DNA of 64,000 nt from SVEL01 sp045126215 (GCA_045126215.1 JBGVOD010000051.1:1-64000); one strand, 5' to 3'; shown: positions 9,130 through 18,610, counted from the stretch's first letter. Numbers and translations are program-made. The notes: generated by a model not told the origin, from the sequence alone.

Positions 9130-9182
9130 GTATAAAAACACAACATAATGTGATTTTGGTAACAATATACTACAAAATATGC

Positions 9183-9211
9183 TTGATATTTTACTATAAT
9201 AAAAGTATAAT
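9183..9211 (+). promoter_or_regulatory. SigA-type promoter of the fla/che operon
   Basis: TTGATA (9183-9188), 17-base spacer, TATAAT (9206-9211). The predicted start is near 9218, about 45 bases before the flgB ATG at 9262, which has an AAAGGAGA ribosome binding site. No nearer alternative was seen. Confidence 0.75.
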
Positions 9212-9261
9212 ACATATAGTTATTTTGGGCAATTATGCGTACTTACGGAAAGGAGAACACT

Positions 9262-9654
9262 ATGATTAGTTCAAATGCCTACAACTACATTGATGTGCTT
9301 ACAAAGGCTGCAGATGCTTCATGGAAAAGAAATGAGATATTATCTAATAACATTGCGAATAATGATACACCAGGTTATAAGAGAAAAGATGTTTCCTTTG
9401 AGAGCTATCTATTAGAAGAACTTGCTAGTGGTTCAAATACCTCCCTTAGAAAAAAAGTGGATGGTGTTGATTTGTCTGTAATTAATCCGACAGTATATAC
9501 TGATTTTTCAAATATGTCGTACAGACTAGATGGAAATAACGTGGATATTGATACCGAGAACGTTGAACTTGCATCTAATCAGATAAAATATGATGCATTA
9601 CTAGACAGCATTAAGTATGAATTCAATATGTTGAAGGCTGCTATGCAGAGATAG
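9262..9654 (+). CDS. flgB: Flagellar proximal rod protein FlgB
   Basis: 130 residues. It forms part of the axial rod between MS ring and hook. The N-terminal rod motif is seen (ASWKRNEILSNNIANNDTPGYKRKDVSFE, key residues NNIAN..TPGYK), and the C-terminal helix DSIKYEFNMLKAAMQ pairs with it as a coiled coil. ATG 9262 was chosen because GGAAAGGAGAA lies just upstream and the family starts with a short N-terminus; an in-frame ATG at 9235 lacks a ribosome binding site. This is the first gene of the operon, 13 bases before flgC. Confidence 0.95.
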   Translation: MISSNAYNYIDVLTKAADASWKRNEILSNNIANNDTPGYKRKDVSFESYLLEELASGSNTSLRKKVDGVDLSVINPTVYTDFSNMSYRLDGNNVDIDTENVELASNQIKYDALLDSIKYEFNMLKAAMQR

Positions 9655-9667
9655 GAGGTAGTGTAAT

Positions 9668-10108
9668 ATGGGTTTATTTACATCATTTGATATCAGTGGT
9701 TCAGGTATGTCAGCACAGAGACTGCGTACTGATATTATTTCTCAAAATATAGCAAATGTTAATACAACAAGTACAAGTACGGGAGAACCTTACAGAAGAA
9801 AAACAGTTGTGTTTGAAGAAAAGGGAGTACAAAGCTTTGGCGAAGTGCTTGCTTCTACAGCTGGACTTGTTGGAAGCGGTGTAAAGGTTACAAGTATAGT
9901 TGAGGACCATGTGACACCAATGAGTATGGTATATGATCCTTCTCATCCTGATGCAGATGAGAATGGATATGTTACATATCCAAATGTAAATGTTGTAACA
10001 GAAATGACAAACCTTATTGATGCTTCAAGATCATATGAAGCAAACGTAACAGCATTTAATGCATCAAAGGCAATGGCATCAAAAGGACTTGAAATAGGCC
10101 AGCAATAA
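9668..10108 (+). CDS. flgC: Flagellar proximal rod protein FlgC
   Basis: 146 residues. The N-terminal flagellar rod domain (SFDISGSGMSAQRLRTDIISQNIANVNT) and the C-terminal motif VNVVTEMTNLIDASRSYEANVTAFNASKAMASKGLEIG are both complete; in axial proteins these two helices form the D0 core. The middle contains the usual YRRKTVVFEE and a DPSHPDADENGYV stretch conserved in FlgC. AGGAGG precedes the ATG. Exported without a cleaved signal by the flagellar type III apparatus encoded downstream. A 56-base gap separates it from fliE. Confidence 0.96.
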   Translation: MGLFTSFDISGSGMSAQRLRTDIISQNIANVNTTSTSTGEPYRRKTVVFEEKGVQSFGEVLASTAGLVGSGVKVTSIVEDHVTPMSMVYDPSHPDADENGYVTYPNVNVVTEMTNLIDASRSYEANVTAFNASKAMASKGLEIGQQ

Positions 10109-10164
10109 TATAAAAGGATTTTAATTTCGTAGAAAACATGTATTAAAGTACTTGGGAGGAGATT

Positions 10165-10506
10165 ATGGCAGACGTTTCAGGATTAACAGGCGTTGGGGCA
10201 GATTTATATAAATCAGCTATATCAAAGATATATAGTCAGAGCAACAATGCTACTAAAGCTACATCGGAGAGTGATAACGATTCATTCACGCAAATTTTCT
10301 CATCAGCGTTGAATCTTATTAATGAGACTGACTCATTGGCTGCAAAAGCAGAAAAGGCAGAAATTGATTTTTCCTTGGGAAATGCAGATAATACACATGA
10401 TGTAACAATCGCACAGCAAAAAGCATATCTTTCATTACAATATACGGTTGCCGTGAAAAATGCATTACTTGAGGCATATAAAGAAATTATGAACATACAA
10501 ATCTAG
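10165..10506 (+). CDS. fliE: Flagellar hook-basal body adaptor FliE
   Basis: 113 residues, matching the family length. FliE joins the MS ring to the proximal rod and is the first exported substrate. The conserved C-terminal half is seen: FTQIFSSALNLINETDSLAAKAEKAEIDFSLG, then DVTIAQQKAYLSLQYTVAVKNALLEAYKEIMNIQI. The N-terminal 35 residues are Ser/Asn-rich and poorly conserved as expected. GGGAGGAGA ribosome binding site. Placed between flgC and fliF as in most Firmicutes. Confidence 0.94.
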   Translation: MADVSGLTGVGADLYKSAISKIYSQSNNATKATSESDNDSFTQIFSSALNLINETDSLAAKAEKAEIDFSLGNADNTHDVTIAQQKAYLSLQYTVAVKNALLEAYKEIMNIQI

Positions 10507-10518
10507 GGGTAACCGGAA

Positions 10519-12123
10519 ATGAACGAGAGACTCAAAGAATACCAAGTAAAATTGGTTGAATTTTGGAATAAATATACAAAGAAACAAAAAGCATTGGTGA
10601 TAAGTATTACATTGACAGTGGTTATCGCTATTGTTTTATTATATATGGTTCTTAGCAGAACAGAGTACGAAGAATTAATCACCTGTGAAGATGCTACAAC
10701 GGCAGCTAGTGTTACAGAGACACTTACTACAGAGAATATAAAGTATACAACATCTTCAGATGGACTTACAATTTATGTTGATGGTGATAAACTTGTGGAT
10801 GCTGAATATGCTATCGCACAAGAAGGTCTTACTGCAACAGGATATACAATGGATTCGTACATTGCGAATATGGGATTTTCTACAACGTCAGAGGACAGAG
10901 AAAGATTATACCAGAAGTATCTTGAAGATAAGATTAAGGAAACAGTTGAGTCATTTAGTTATGTAAAAAGTGCATATATTCAGATGACAATTCCATCAAA
11001 GAAATTATCTGTTCTTAATGCAAATGAAGAAACTTCAGTAGCTGTAAAGCTTACATTAAGTTCAGCAATTCCTGATGGTGCAGCTGAATCTATGGCCAAA
11101 TATCTTGCAACAGCAGTAGGAAATTCTTCAACTGCAAATGTTACAATTATTGATTCAGAAGGAAATACTTTATTTGAAGGACAGGAAGAAGTATCTGATG
11201 GCTCTGGGGCATTAAGTAATAAAGTTCAGAATCAGATTTATGACAGATTCTATGATGAAACAGTTAATAAAGTTTCTAAAGCTCTTTCAACTACTCAGAT
11301 GTTTAACACAATAACAGTAGTTCCAAATCTTGATGTTGATTTTAGCTTTGTTGATGTAGTTGATACAAAGTATTATAATGATGACAAAGTATTATATAGT
11401 GATTATAGTTATGAATCTACAGGTGCTTCAGGAAATGGTGGAATTCCTGGAACAGATTCAAATGATGATGACACAACCTACTACATTCCTACAGGGGATG
11501 GCACAACAAGCAGTGTGTCTATTAATAAACATGAATATGCTGTGAGTAATACAGTTACTCATAAAGAGGGTCAAAAAGGTACACTGGATAAGCAGAATTC
11601 CTCAATATCTGTTGTTGTGAATAAATATGCAATTTACAATCAGGATATACTTACAGAGGCCGGTGAACTTGATGATATCACTTGGGAAGAATATAAAGCT
11701 GCACATTCTGAAATTATTGCGCTTGATGTTCCAGAAGGAATAATTGCTATGATTTCAGATACTACAGGTATTCCGGAAGCTAATATCTCTTTCCTCAGTT
11801 ATCAGGTGCCATTGTTTGAAGCATCTGAGGATAATAGTGGATTTGTTGCAAATATATTACCTATTATCTTGGCATTGGTAATACTTGCATTATTAGCATT
11901 TATAGTATGGAGAAGTCTTAGACCTATTGAGGTTAATGAAATTGAACCTGAACTTTCAGTAGAAGAGTTGCTTACAGCAACAAAAGAAAAACAGGTACCG
12001 GTTGAGGATATTGATCTTGAAGAAAAATCTGAAACCCGAAAAGCAATTGAAAAATTTGTTGATGAAAATCCGGAAGCAGTTGCCTTATTACTTAGAAATT
12101 GGTTGAATGATGATTGGGATTAA
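10519..12123 (+). CDS. fliF: Flagellar MS-ring protein FliF
   Basis: 534 residues. Two membrane helices bracket a periplasmic-side (extracytoplasmic) region: the first at about 25-45 (ALVISITLTVVIAIVLLYMVL) and the second at about 453-473 (ILPIILALVILALLAFIVW). Between them lie the YscJ-type ring-building domain (YEELITCEDATTAASVTETL and onward) and the FliF C-terminal domain with an Asp/Ser/Thr-rich loop near 300-330. The cytoplasmic C-terminal tail ends EAVALLLRNWLNDDWD, the FliG-binding segment. FliF nucleates the whole basal body. The ribosome binding site is weak (AGGGGT). Confidence 0.96.
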   Translation: MNERLKEYQVKLVEFWNKYTKKQKALVISITLTVVIAIVLLYMVLSRTEYEELITCEDATTAASVTETLTTENIKYTTSSDGLTIYVDGDKLVDAEYAIAQEGLTATGYTMDSYIANMGFSTTSEDRERLYQKYLEDKIKETVESFSYVKSAYIQMTIPSKKLSVLNANEETSVAVKLTLSSAIPDGAAESMAKYLATAVGNSSTANVTIIDSEGNTLFEGQEEVSDGSGALSNKVQNQIYDRFYDETVNKVSKALSTTQMFNTITVVPNLDVDFSFVDVVDTKYYNDDKVLYSDYSYESTGASGNGGIPGTDSNDDDTTYYIPTGDGTTSSVSINKHEYAVSNTVTHKEGQKGTLDKQNSSISVVVNKYAIYNQDILTEAGELDDITWEEYKAAHSEIIALDVPEGIIAMISDTTGIPEANISFLSYQVPLFEASEDNSGFVANILPIILALVILALLAFIVWRSLRPIEVNEIEPELSVEELLTATKEKQVPVEDIDLEEKSETRKAIEKFVDENPEAVALLLRNWLNDDWD

Positions 12124-12138
12124 AGTGGAGGTTTGTTT

Positions 12139-13167
12139 ATGTCTTATAATAAAAATACTCAGGCGAATGATGATTTATTGGGAACAACAAAAGCCGCAAT
12201 ATTACTTATTTCGTTAGGCCCTGAAAAATCAGCAAAAGTTTTTAAACATCTGAAAGAAGAAGAAATTGAGCAGTTGACACTTGAAATTGCAAATACGCGA
12301 AGTGTATCTCCTCAGATAAAAGAGGATGTTATGAATGAGTTCTATCAGGTGTGTCTTGCACAGCAGTATATTGCTGAAGGTGGTATAGGATATGCAAAAG
12401 AGCTTCTTGAAAAAGCACTTGGACAAGATAAGGCTCAAGATGTTATTTCTAAGCTTACAGCATCATTGCAGGTGCGTCCATTTGAATTTATTAGAAAGAC
12501 AGATCCTTCGCAGTTGTTAAACTTTATTCAGGACGAACATCCACAGACAATTGCTCTTATTTTGTCATATCTTCCATCATCTCAGGCATCAATGCTTATT
12601 TCGGCTCTTCCGCTTGAAAAGCAGTCAGATGTTGCTAAACGTATTGCAAAGATGGATAGAACATCACCTGATATTATCAAGGAAGTTGAAAGGGTATTAG
12701 AAAAGAAACTTGCATCACTTGTTAATCAGGATTACACAATTGTTGGTGGTGTTGATGCAATTGTTGATATCCTCAATAGTGTTGATAGAGGAACAGAAAA
12801 ACATATTATGGAAAATCTCGAAATCGAAGAGCCAGAGCTTGCTGATGAAATCAGACGTAAGATGTTCGTATTTGAAGATATTCTTTTACTTGATGATAAA
12901 ACAATTCAGAGAGTATTGCGAGAAGTTGATAATGCAGATCTTGGAATTGCACTCAAGGGTTCAAATGAACAAGTTCAGGCTACGATATTTAAGAATCTAT
13001 CTAAACGTCTTGCTGAAATGATAAAGGAAGATATGGAATTTATGGGTCCAGTTCGTATGAAGGATGTTGAAGAGGCTCAGCAGAAGATTGTTAATATTAT
13101 CAGAAAACTTGAAGATACTGGCGAAATAATCATTTCGCGTGGTGGAGGTGACGAGTTAATTGTCTAA
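12139..13167 (+). CDS. fliG: Flagellar motor switch protein FliG
   Basis: 342 residues. FliG transmits torque between the MotA stator and the rotor. Seen are the N-terminal FliF-binding domain (TKAAILLISLGPEKSAKVFKHL), the EHPQTIALILSYLP middle-domain motif that binds FliM, and the C-terminal domain with MFVFEDILLLDDKTIQRVLREVD, which carries the charged torque helix, and KALKG-type ALKGSNE. ATG 12139 was preferred over an upstream TTG at 12133 because TGGAGG lies six bases before it. The last eight bases overlap the fliH start. Confidence 0.97.
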   Translation: MSYNKNTQANDDLLGTTKAAILLISLGPEKSAKVFKHLKEEEIEQLTLEIANTRSVSPQIKEDVMNEFYQVCLAQQYIAEGGIGYAKELLEKALGQDKAQDVISKLTASLQVRPFEFIRKTDPSQLLNFIQDEHPQTIALILSYLPSSQASMLISALPLEKQSDVAKRIAKMDRTSPDIIKEVERVLEKKLASLVNQDYTIVGGVDAIVDILNSVDRGTEKHIMENLEIEEPELADEIRRKMFVFEDILLLDDKTIQRVLREVDNADLGIALKGSNEQVQATIFKNLSKRLAEMIKEDMEFMGPVRMKDVEEAQQKIVNIIRKLEDTGEIIISRGGGDELIV

Positions 13168-14059
13168 TTTATATAAATCCACATATGTGAATTGTGATAA
13201 TAACGAAAAAAAAGTAGTAGATAGTAATGATATTATCTCGCAAAAGATTATTAAAATAAAAGAGGCTTTTGAAAAACAGAATCTGGATAGAGACAGCAAT
13301 GATGGGTTTACACTTGGCCTTGATGCAGAACATGTTGAAGAACTGATTAATGATTCCGAATATGAAGAATATGAGGATTCATATGAAGATGAAGAGAGTG
13401 AAAAACATTCTGATGAACAAAGCTCAAAGAGAGCAGATCAGATTATCGAAGAGGCAAATATCAGATCATCTCAGATTATTGCTGAGGCTCAAGAAAGAGC
13501 TAATGAGATAATTAATGATGCTATGACAAGAGTCAAAGAAAGCTTTGAACAGGCAAAAGAACAAGGTTATAGTGAAGGCTTGGAAGAAGGAACGAAACAA
13601 GGTGCAAAACAGATAGAATCCATGAAGGCAGAAGTTGAAGAGGAAAGAAAACAGCTGGAATCTGACTATAAGGAAAAGGTAAAAAAAATAGAGCCGGAGC
13701 TAATAGATGTACTTCTAAAAATCTTTTCGGAAGTGACAAAAGTTCTTGGCGAGAATAAAAAAGAACTAATCGTAACCTTGGTTAATAGTGTAATGAGTGG
13801 AACAGAAGTAAGTAAAAATTACATTATAAAAACAAGCAGAGATGATGCAATCTTTTTAAGGGAAAATAAAGATAAAATATATGGTTCTGTAGGAAGAGAT
13901 ATCAATATAGAAATTGTAGAAGATCCTACAATGAAAAGAAGTCAGTGTCTTATTGACACAGATATGGGTATATTTGATTGTAGTCTCGATATACAGCTGG
14001 AAAATCTTATTGATGATATCAAAATATTAGCATGTCAGGGCGTAGATTATTTTAACTAA
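13160..14059 (+). CDS. fliH: Flagellar assembly protein FliH
   Basis: 299 residues. FliH dimers bind and regulate the export ATPase FliI. The first 95 residues are highly acidic and divergent. Then comes a long coiled coil (IIEEANIRSSQIIAEAQERANEII, about 98-180, with the heptad-like and small-residue pattern of FliH/YscL), followed by the FliH C-domain (LLKIFSEVTKVLGENKKELIVTLV). The start is a TTG that overlaps the end of fliG by eight bases, with GGTGGAGGTG nine bases upstream. Operon position between fliG and fliI supports the call despite low conservation. Confidence 0.9.
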   Translation: MSNLYKSTYVNCDNNEKKVVDSNDIISQKIIKIKEAFEKQNLDRDSNDGFTLGLDAEHVEELINDSEYEEYEDSYEDEESEKHSDEQSSKRADQIIEEANIRSSQIIAEAQERANEIINDAMTRVKESFEQAKEQGYSEGLEEGTKQGAKQIESMKAEVEEERKQLESDYKEKVKKIEPELIDVLLKIFSEVTKVLGENKKELIVTLVNSVMSGTEVSKNYIIKTSRDDAIFLRENKDKIYGSVGRDINIEIVEDPTMKRSQCLIDTDMGIFDCSLDIQLENLIDDIKILACQGVDYFN

Positions 14060-14103
14060 ATGTTAGAAAATTACGTCCAGTTTTATAGATTTGGAGAAAT
14101 AAA

Positions 14104-15417
14104 ATGTCATTTGTAAATACAGCTAAATATTACAGCCTTTTAGAAAAAAACTTTACAACTAAACTTGGAAAAGTATCTAAAATAGTTGGACTTACAATTG
14201 AATCAATAGGTCCTGATGCGAATCTGAATGATGTATGTACAATTATTTCAAAAGATAATCCTTCGCAGACGGTGCAGGCTGAGGTTGTAGGATTTAAGGA
14301 TAAGAGAATTCTTCTTATGCCTTTTGAAAGCGTTGATGGAATTGGACCGGGAAGTATTGTTAAAAATACAGGAAGCGTTTTAAATATATCCATTGGAAAT
14401 GATATACTTGGAAAAACAGTGGATGGTCTTGGACGACCTCTTGACGGAAGTGAAATAAAGGATAGCGTACAAAAAGTAGTTGAAGCAGCACCACCTGATC
14501 CTATGTCAAGAGAGATTATTTCTGAGATTTTGCCACTTGGAGTAAAGGCTGTAGATGGTCTTATTACTGTTGGAAAAGGACAAAGAATAGGAATATTTGC
14601 AGGTAGTGGTGTTGGAAAGAGTACATTGCTTGGTATGTTTGCAAGAAATACAAAAGCAGATGTTAATGTAATAGCTTTAATTGGAGAGCGTGGAAGAGAA
14701 GTTAGGGAGTTTATTGAACGAGATTTGGGTGAAGAGGGTATGAAACGTAGTGTTGTAGTTGTTGCAACATCGGATAAACCTGCCCTTATAAGAAATAAAG
14801 CTGCAAAAACAGCAACAGCAATTGCAGAATACTTTAGAGATCAAGGAAAAGATGTCCTTCTTATGATGGATTCCCTTACCCGATTTTCAATGGCACAGAG
14901 AGAGATAGGACTTGCGTCGGGTGAACCACCTGTTACAAGAGGATATCCACCCAGTGTTTATAGCGAGATGCCAAAGCTTCTTGAAAGAGCAGGGACATCT
15001 GATAAAGGCTCTATAACAGGCCTATATACAGTATTGGTAGATGGTGATGATTTTAATGAACCAATTACAGATACAGCAAGAAGTATTCTTGATGGTCATA
15101 TTATGCTTTCCAGAAAGCTTGGACATAAGAATCATTATCCTGCAATAGATGTATTACAAAGTATTTCCAGAGTAATGAGTCAGATTGTATCAAAAGAGCA
15201 TAAAAAAGCAGCAGGAGAACTGAAAAATATACTTGCAAGCTATAATGAAGCGGAAGATCTTATTAATATTGGTGCATATAAAACAGGCTCAAATAAAAAT
15301 ATAGATTATGCTATTTCAAAAATTGATCAGGTTAATAGTTTTCTTAAACAAGGAACTGATGAGAAGTTTTTGTTTGATGAAGAATTGAAGATGCTTTTTG
15401 ATATTTTTAACGATTAA
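14104..15417 (+). CDS. fliI: Flagellum-specific export ATPase FliI
   Basis: 437 residues. The Walker A is FAGSGVGKST near residues 166-175, Walker B MMDSLTRFSMAQREIGLA near 256, and the F1-beta-like GEPPVTRGYPPSVYSEMPKLLERAG follows. The DGLITVGKGQRIGIFAG lead-in is typical. FliI forms a hexamer at the export gate and helps unfold substrates. The gap to fliH is 44 bases, and the order fliH-fliI-fliJ is conserved. No deviation from family length or motifs was noted. Confidence 0.97.
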   Translation: MSFVNTAKYYSLLEKNFTTKLGKVSKIVGLTIESIGPDANLNDVCTIISKDNPSQTVQAEVVGFKDKRILLMPFESVDGIGPGSIVKNTGSVLNISIGNDILGKTVDGLGRPLDGSEIKDSVQKVVEAAPPDPMSREIISEILPLGVKAVDGLITVGKGQRIGIFAGSGVGKSTLLGMFARNTKADVNVIALIGERGREVREFIERDLGEEGMKRSVVVVATSDKPALIRNKAAKTATAIAEYFRDQGKDVLLMMDSLTRFSMAQREIGLASGEPPVTRGYPPSVYSEMPKLLERAGTSDKGSITGLYTVLVDGDDFNEPITDTARSILDGHIMLSRKLGHKNHYPAIDVLQSISRVMSQIVSKEHKKAAGELKNILASYNEAEDLINIGAYKTGSNKNIDYAISKIDQVNSFLKQGTDEKFLFDEELKMLFDIFND

Positions 15418-15498
15418 AACATCAAAAGATAATTTTTCAGGTTTGCTTGCATACAGGTGTAATAATTATTTTTTGACTTAAACGAATAGGTGATTTTT

Positions 15499-15942
15499 AT
15501 GGCGAAATTTCATTACAGAATGCAAAATATTCTGGATATAAAAGAAAAACTTGAATCACAGGCAAAGACTGAATTTGCAAAAGAACAAGAAAATTTAAGA
15601 CAGGAAGAGCTTAAGCTTTCTGCTATTTATGCCGATATAGAGAAATATGAGGAGAGAATAAGGCAGATGGGGCAGCAAAAGCTGGATGTCTTCGAATTAA
15701 AAAGATGCAATAATGCCATAAAGATAAAAAAGTATGAGGCAAAGAATCAGAAGGTAAAAATCAAACAGGCAGAACAGAAACTCGATATTGTTAGAGCAAA
15801 ACTAAACAAAGTTATGGTTGAGCGAAAAACACAAGAGATTTTAAAAGAAAGAGCCTTTAATGAGTTTAAAAAAGAACTGGAAGAACAGGAAAGCAAAGAA
15901 GTCGATGAAATTGTAAGCTTTCAGTTTAGTAGACTTAAGTAA
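15499..15942 (+). CDS. fliJ: Flagellar export protein FliJ
   Basis: 147 residues, almost entirely charged alpha-helical coiled coil (KFHYRMQNILDIKEKLESQAKTEF through RTQEILKERAF-like segments), as expected of FliJ, the export-ATPase stalk and chaperone-escort factor. The N-terminal motif FHYRMQNILDIKE is the most recognisable part. ATG 15499 has AGGTG upstream; a GTG at 15490 would add three residues. The assignment leans on position directly after fliI as well as the coiled-coil pattern. Confidence 0.9.
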   Translation: MAKFHYRMQNILDIKEKLESQAKTEFAKEQENLRQEELKLSAIYADIEKYEERIRQMGQQKLDVFELKRCNNAIKIKKYEAKNQKVKIKQAEQKLDIVRAKLNKVMVERKTQEILKERAFNEFKKELEEQESKEVDEIVSFQFSRLK

Positions 15943-15957
15943 TTTAGGAGACGCAAA

Positions 15958-16698
15958 ATGGCAATAGATGAATTAGATGATAACATTGAAGAAAAAAAAT
16001 CAGGTAAAATAAAAATAATACTTATTGGGATATTATTTTTGGTTGTATGGCTTGGAATATTTTGTGTATTAGTTAAGCTTGATGTAGGTGGATTTGGAAG
16101 TTCAGTAATGAGACCATTATTTAAGGATGTTCCGGTAATCAATAAGATACTACCAGATGATAAAACAGAAGGAACAAGTGAGTATCCTTATAAAAGCTTA
16201 GCCGATGCAATTACATATATCAAAGAATTAGAATTAGAACTCCAGACATATAAAGATACTATAAAAGATAACGAAGAGTTAATTGCAGAACTTCAGTCAG
16301 AAATAGACAGACTTAAGGCTTTTGAATTAAGTCAGGAAGAATTCGAAAATTTAAAAGAGCAGTTTTACAATGAAATTGTTTTTGGAGAAAATGCACTTTC
16401 ATATGAAAATTACAAACAGTACTATGAAGCAATAAATCCAGATTATGCAGAAGAGTTATATAGACAGGTGCTGGAAAAGTATATGTATGATACCAGATAC
16501 AAAGAACTTGCCGATGCATACGCTGCCATGAAACCAAAAAAAGCTGCTGCAGCATTATATGAAATGACGGGTGATCTGGATAAAGTTGTTGCAATACTAA
16601 AAAATATGGAAACTGATCAGAGGGCAGCAGTACTTAATGAATTAAGTGATATTGATGCAGTATTCTGCGGTAAGATTACAGTTATGTTGGCTCCTTAG
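15958..16698 (+). CDS. Membrane-anchored MotE-like flagellar operon protein
   Basis: 246 residues. A short acidic N-terminus is followed by one membrane helix at about 18-40 (IIILIGILFLVVWLGIFCVL type), then a coiled coil near 85-130 (YIKELELELQTYKDTIKDNEEL). The C-terminal part resembles the MgtE N-domain/MotE fold: YAAMKPKKAAAALYEMTGDLDKVVAILKNMETDQRAAVLNELSD (key motif MKPKKAA). MotE of Gram-negatives is a MotC chaperone, but Firmicutes have related proteins (B. subtilis YlxF) between fliJ and fliK, which matches this location. Its exact role is not known to me; a basal-body assembly factor is likely. Confidence 0.75.
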   Translation: MAIDELDDNIEEKKSGKIKIILIGILFLVVWLGIFCVLVKLDVGGFGSSVMRPLFKDVPVINKILPDDKTEGTSEYPYKSLADAITYIKELELELQTYKDTIKDNEELIAELQSEIDRLKAFELSQEEFENLKEQFYNEIVFGENALSYENYKQYYEAINPDYAEELYRQVLEKYMYDTRYKELADAYAAMKPKKAAAALYEMTGDLDKVVAILKNMETDQRAAVLNELSDIDAVFCGKITVMLAP

Positions 16699-16757
16699 TG
16701 AGTGAACATTTTTATAAAAAATATAAACTGTAAAATAAAAGAAAGGAGGGAGAAGAA

Positions 16758-18095
16758 ATGGTTAGTGCAAGCGTAAATCCGTCACAGACTTTGATGAAGA
16801 ATATGTACAACGAATCTAAAAGTGAAGTAAAAGAAACAGATTCATCAGAAAATTCATTTGCTTCCAATCTTAAGAAAACATCAAAAGTTTCAAAGAAGCA
16901 GACTGATGAAAAGGTTACAGAATCTGAATCTAATGATGTAATTAAGAATTATGATAAGGCTTTTGAAAAAATCAAAGAAGAAATGAAAAAGTCGAAAATA
17001 GTATCAGGTAATGTTAGTGAAATAACATATATGCCACAACTGCAGATAGTTGATATTGCAAATCAAACTGATATACAGAGTAACAATTCTGAAATTAAGG
17101 CTGAAATAGCTGATGTACTTGGTGTTTCAGTTTCAGAAGTTGAAACTGTACTTAAGGATATGAATATTTCGGTATATGATTTGAAAGATGAAAATAATCT
17201 TAAAGGATTAATATCAGAGATAAAAAATATTGAAGACGAATTTGAACTGCTTACAAATAATGAACTATATAGTGATTATAGGAAAGCATTCGAAGAAATC
17301 AGTGAAAAACTTTTAGATTTTGAAACAGTAAAGACAGTTGAAACTACTGATGTGGATAATGAACTTGTAGAAGAAACATTAATTGCAGATGAAATGTTAC
17401 CAAATGAAAGTAATGATAAAAATACTTTTGAAAAAGAAAATGTAAGTGATGAAGAAACTGTTTTTGAAATTGATGGTTTAGAAATTAATCAGAAAATTAA
17501 AGAAAACATTACATCAAATAATGAGTTTTCATCGGAGTTAAACAAAAACAACGACAATCAAATGGAAAACAAAGATGTATCGTTTGTTAATATCAAAAAT
17601 GATAATGTTGTAAATGATATTTCAGATGCTATTATTGAAGCCACAGGTGATGTGAATGAAGCAGATGTTGTTTCTCAGATTATTGAACAGGTTAAAACAC
17701 AAGTTAAACCCGGGATTTCGTCTATAGAAATGCAGCTTTATCCAGAACATCTTGGTAAGGTTTCTATTCAGGTGGTTTCAAAAGATGGAATTGTATCGGC
17801 AGAAATTTCAGCACAGACTGAAGCTGCAAAGAAAGCAATTGAAGGTCAGCTTACAATACTTAAGGATAATCTTAATAATCAGGGTATTAAAGTTGAAGCT
17901 GTTGAAGTTACAATTGCTGGACATGGATTTGAAGAAAATCTTGAACGAGACAATAGAAATCAGGATGAAGCTTCAAAGGGTTCAAAACATGTTAGAAAAA
18001 GTCTGCTAGATGAATTAAATGGAATTGATTCTTTAGATGAAACAGAAGAAGTGAAAATGGAAACTATCGGAAACACAGTAAGTTATAAAGCATAA
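16758..18095 (+). CDS. fliK: Flagellar hook-length control protein FliK
   Basis: 445 residues. The N-terminal two thirds are low-complexity, rich in Glu, Asn, Ser and Lys, as is usual for the ruler part. The conserved Flg_hook C-domain is at about residues 315-400: GISSIEMQLYPEHLGKVSIQV, then GIVSAEISAQTEAAKKAI and LKDNLNNQGIKVEAVEVTI. It measures hook length and switches export specificity through FlhB. AAAGGAGGGAG precedes the ATG. Followed 11 bases later by flgD. Confidence 0.92.
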   Translation: MVSASVNPSQTLMKNMYNESKSEVKETDSSENSFASNLKKTSKVSKKQTDEKVTESESNDVIKNYDKAFEKIKEEMKKSKIVSGNVSEITYMPQLQIVDIANQTDIQSNNSEIKAEIADVLGVSVSEVETVLKDMNISVYDLKDENNLKGLISEIKNIEDEFELLTNNELYSDYRKAFEEISEKLLDFETVKTVETTDVDNELVEETLIADEMLPNESNDKNTFEKENVSDEETVFEIDGLEINQKIKENITSNNEFSSELNKNNDNQMENKDVSFVNIKNDNVVNDISDAIIEATGDVNEADVVSQIIEQVKTQVKPGISSIEMQLYPEHLGKVSIQVVSKDGIVSAEISAQTEAAKKAIEGQLTILKDNLNNQGIKVEAVEVTIAGHGFEENLERDNRNQDEASKGSKHVRKSLLDELNGIDSLDETEEVKMETIGNTVSYKA

Positions 18096-18106
18096 GAGGT
18101 GATATA

Positions 18107-18580
18107 ATGGGAAATGTTTTAGGAGTAAATAATGGTCAGCTCGATCAGGTAGAACAGTCAAAGACATATCAGGTTGAGGATAAAACAGGAACAAGTAATC
18201 TTGGGAAAGATGCTTTTTTACAGTTACTTGTGGCGCAGTTACAGTATCAGGATCCTTTATCTCCACAGTCAAATGAAGATTTTGTAAGCCAGTTAGCACA
18301 ATTTTCTTCTTTAGAAGAAATGCAGTCGATGACAAGCAGCCTTGCAAATTCGCAGGCATTATCTTTAGTTGGTAAAAATGTAATTATAGAGGTTGGAAAA
18401 TCACAGGGACTTGCAACTACGACTACAATTGGTGGATATGTTGATTATGTTCAGATGATAGAAGGAAAAGCATATTTATCGATTAATGGTCAAAAATATG
18501 ATTTTGAAGACCTTGATTCGGTAATTGATGAGTACTATTTGGCTGAACAGATTAAAAATGAACAGGAAAAGGAACAGTAA
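18107..18580 (+). CDS. flgD: Hook assembly scaffold protein FlgD
   Basis: 157 residues, the short form common in Firmicutes, lacking most of the Ig-like/FlgD_ig region of enteric FlgD. The diagnostic N-domain is clear: LGKDAFLQLLVAQLQYQDPLSP followed by EDFVSQLAQFSSLEEMQ. The remainder (VGKNVIIE and a GGYVDYVQMIEGKAYLSINGQ strand region) forms the reduced C-domain. FlgD caps the growing hook. AGAGGTGATAT precedes the ATG. Confidence 0.94.
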   Translation: MGNVLGVNNGQLDQVEQSKTYQVEDKTGTSNLGKDAFLQLLVAQLQYQDPLSPQSNEDFVSQLAQFSSLEEMQSMTSSLANSQALSLVGKNVIIEVGKSQGLATTTTIGGYVDYVQMIEGKAYLSINGQKYDFEDLDSVIDEYYLAEQIKNEQEKEQ

Positions 18581-18610
18581 AACTAGTTCTTGTATGAAAG
18601 GTGGATTTGT

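Noticed and set aside
9051..9269. A 72-codon + strand frame in the codY-flgB gap
   Set aside because: It begins inside hairpin 1, has no ribosome binding site, runs through the promoter and ends within flgB; composition is not protein-like.
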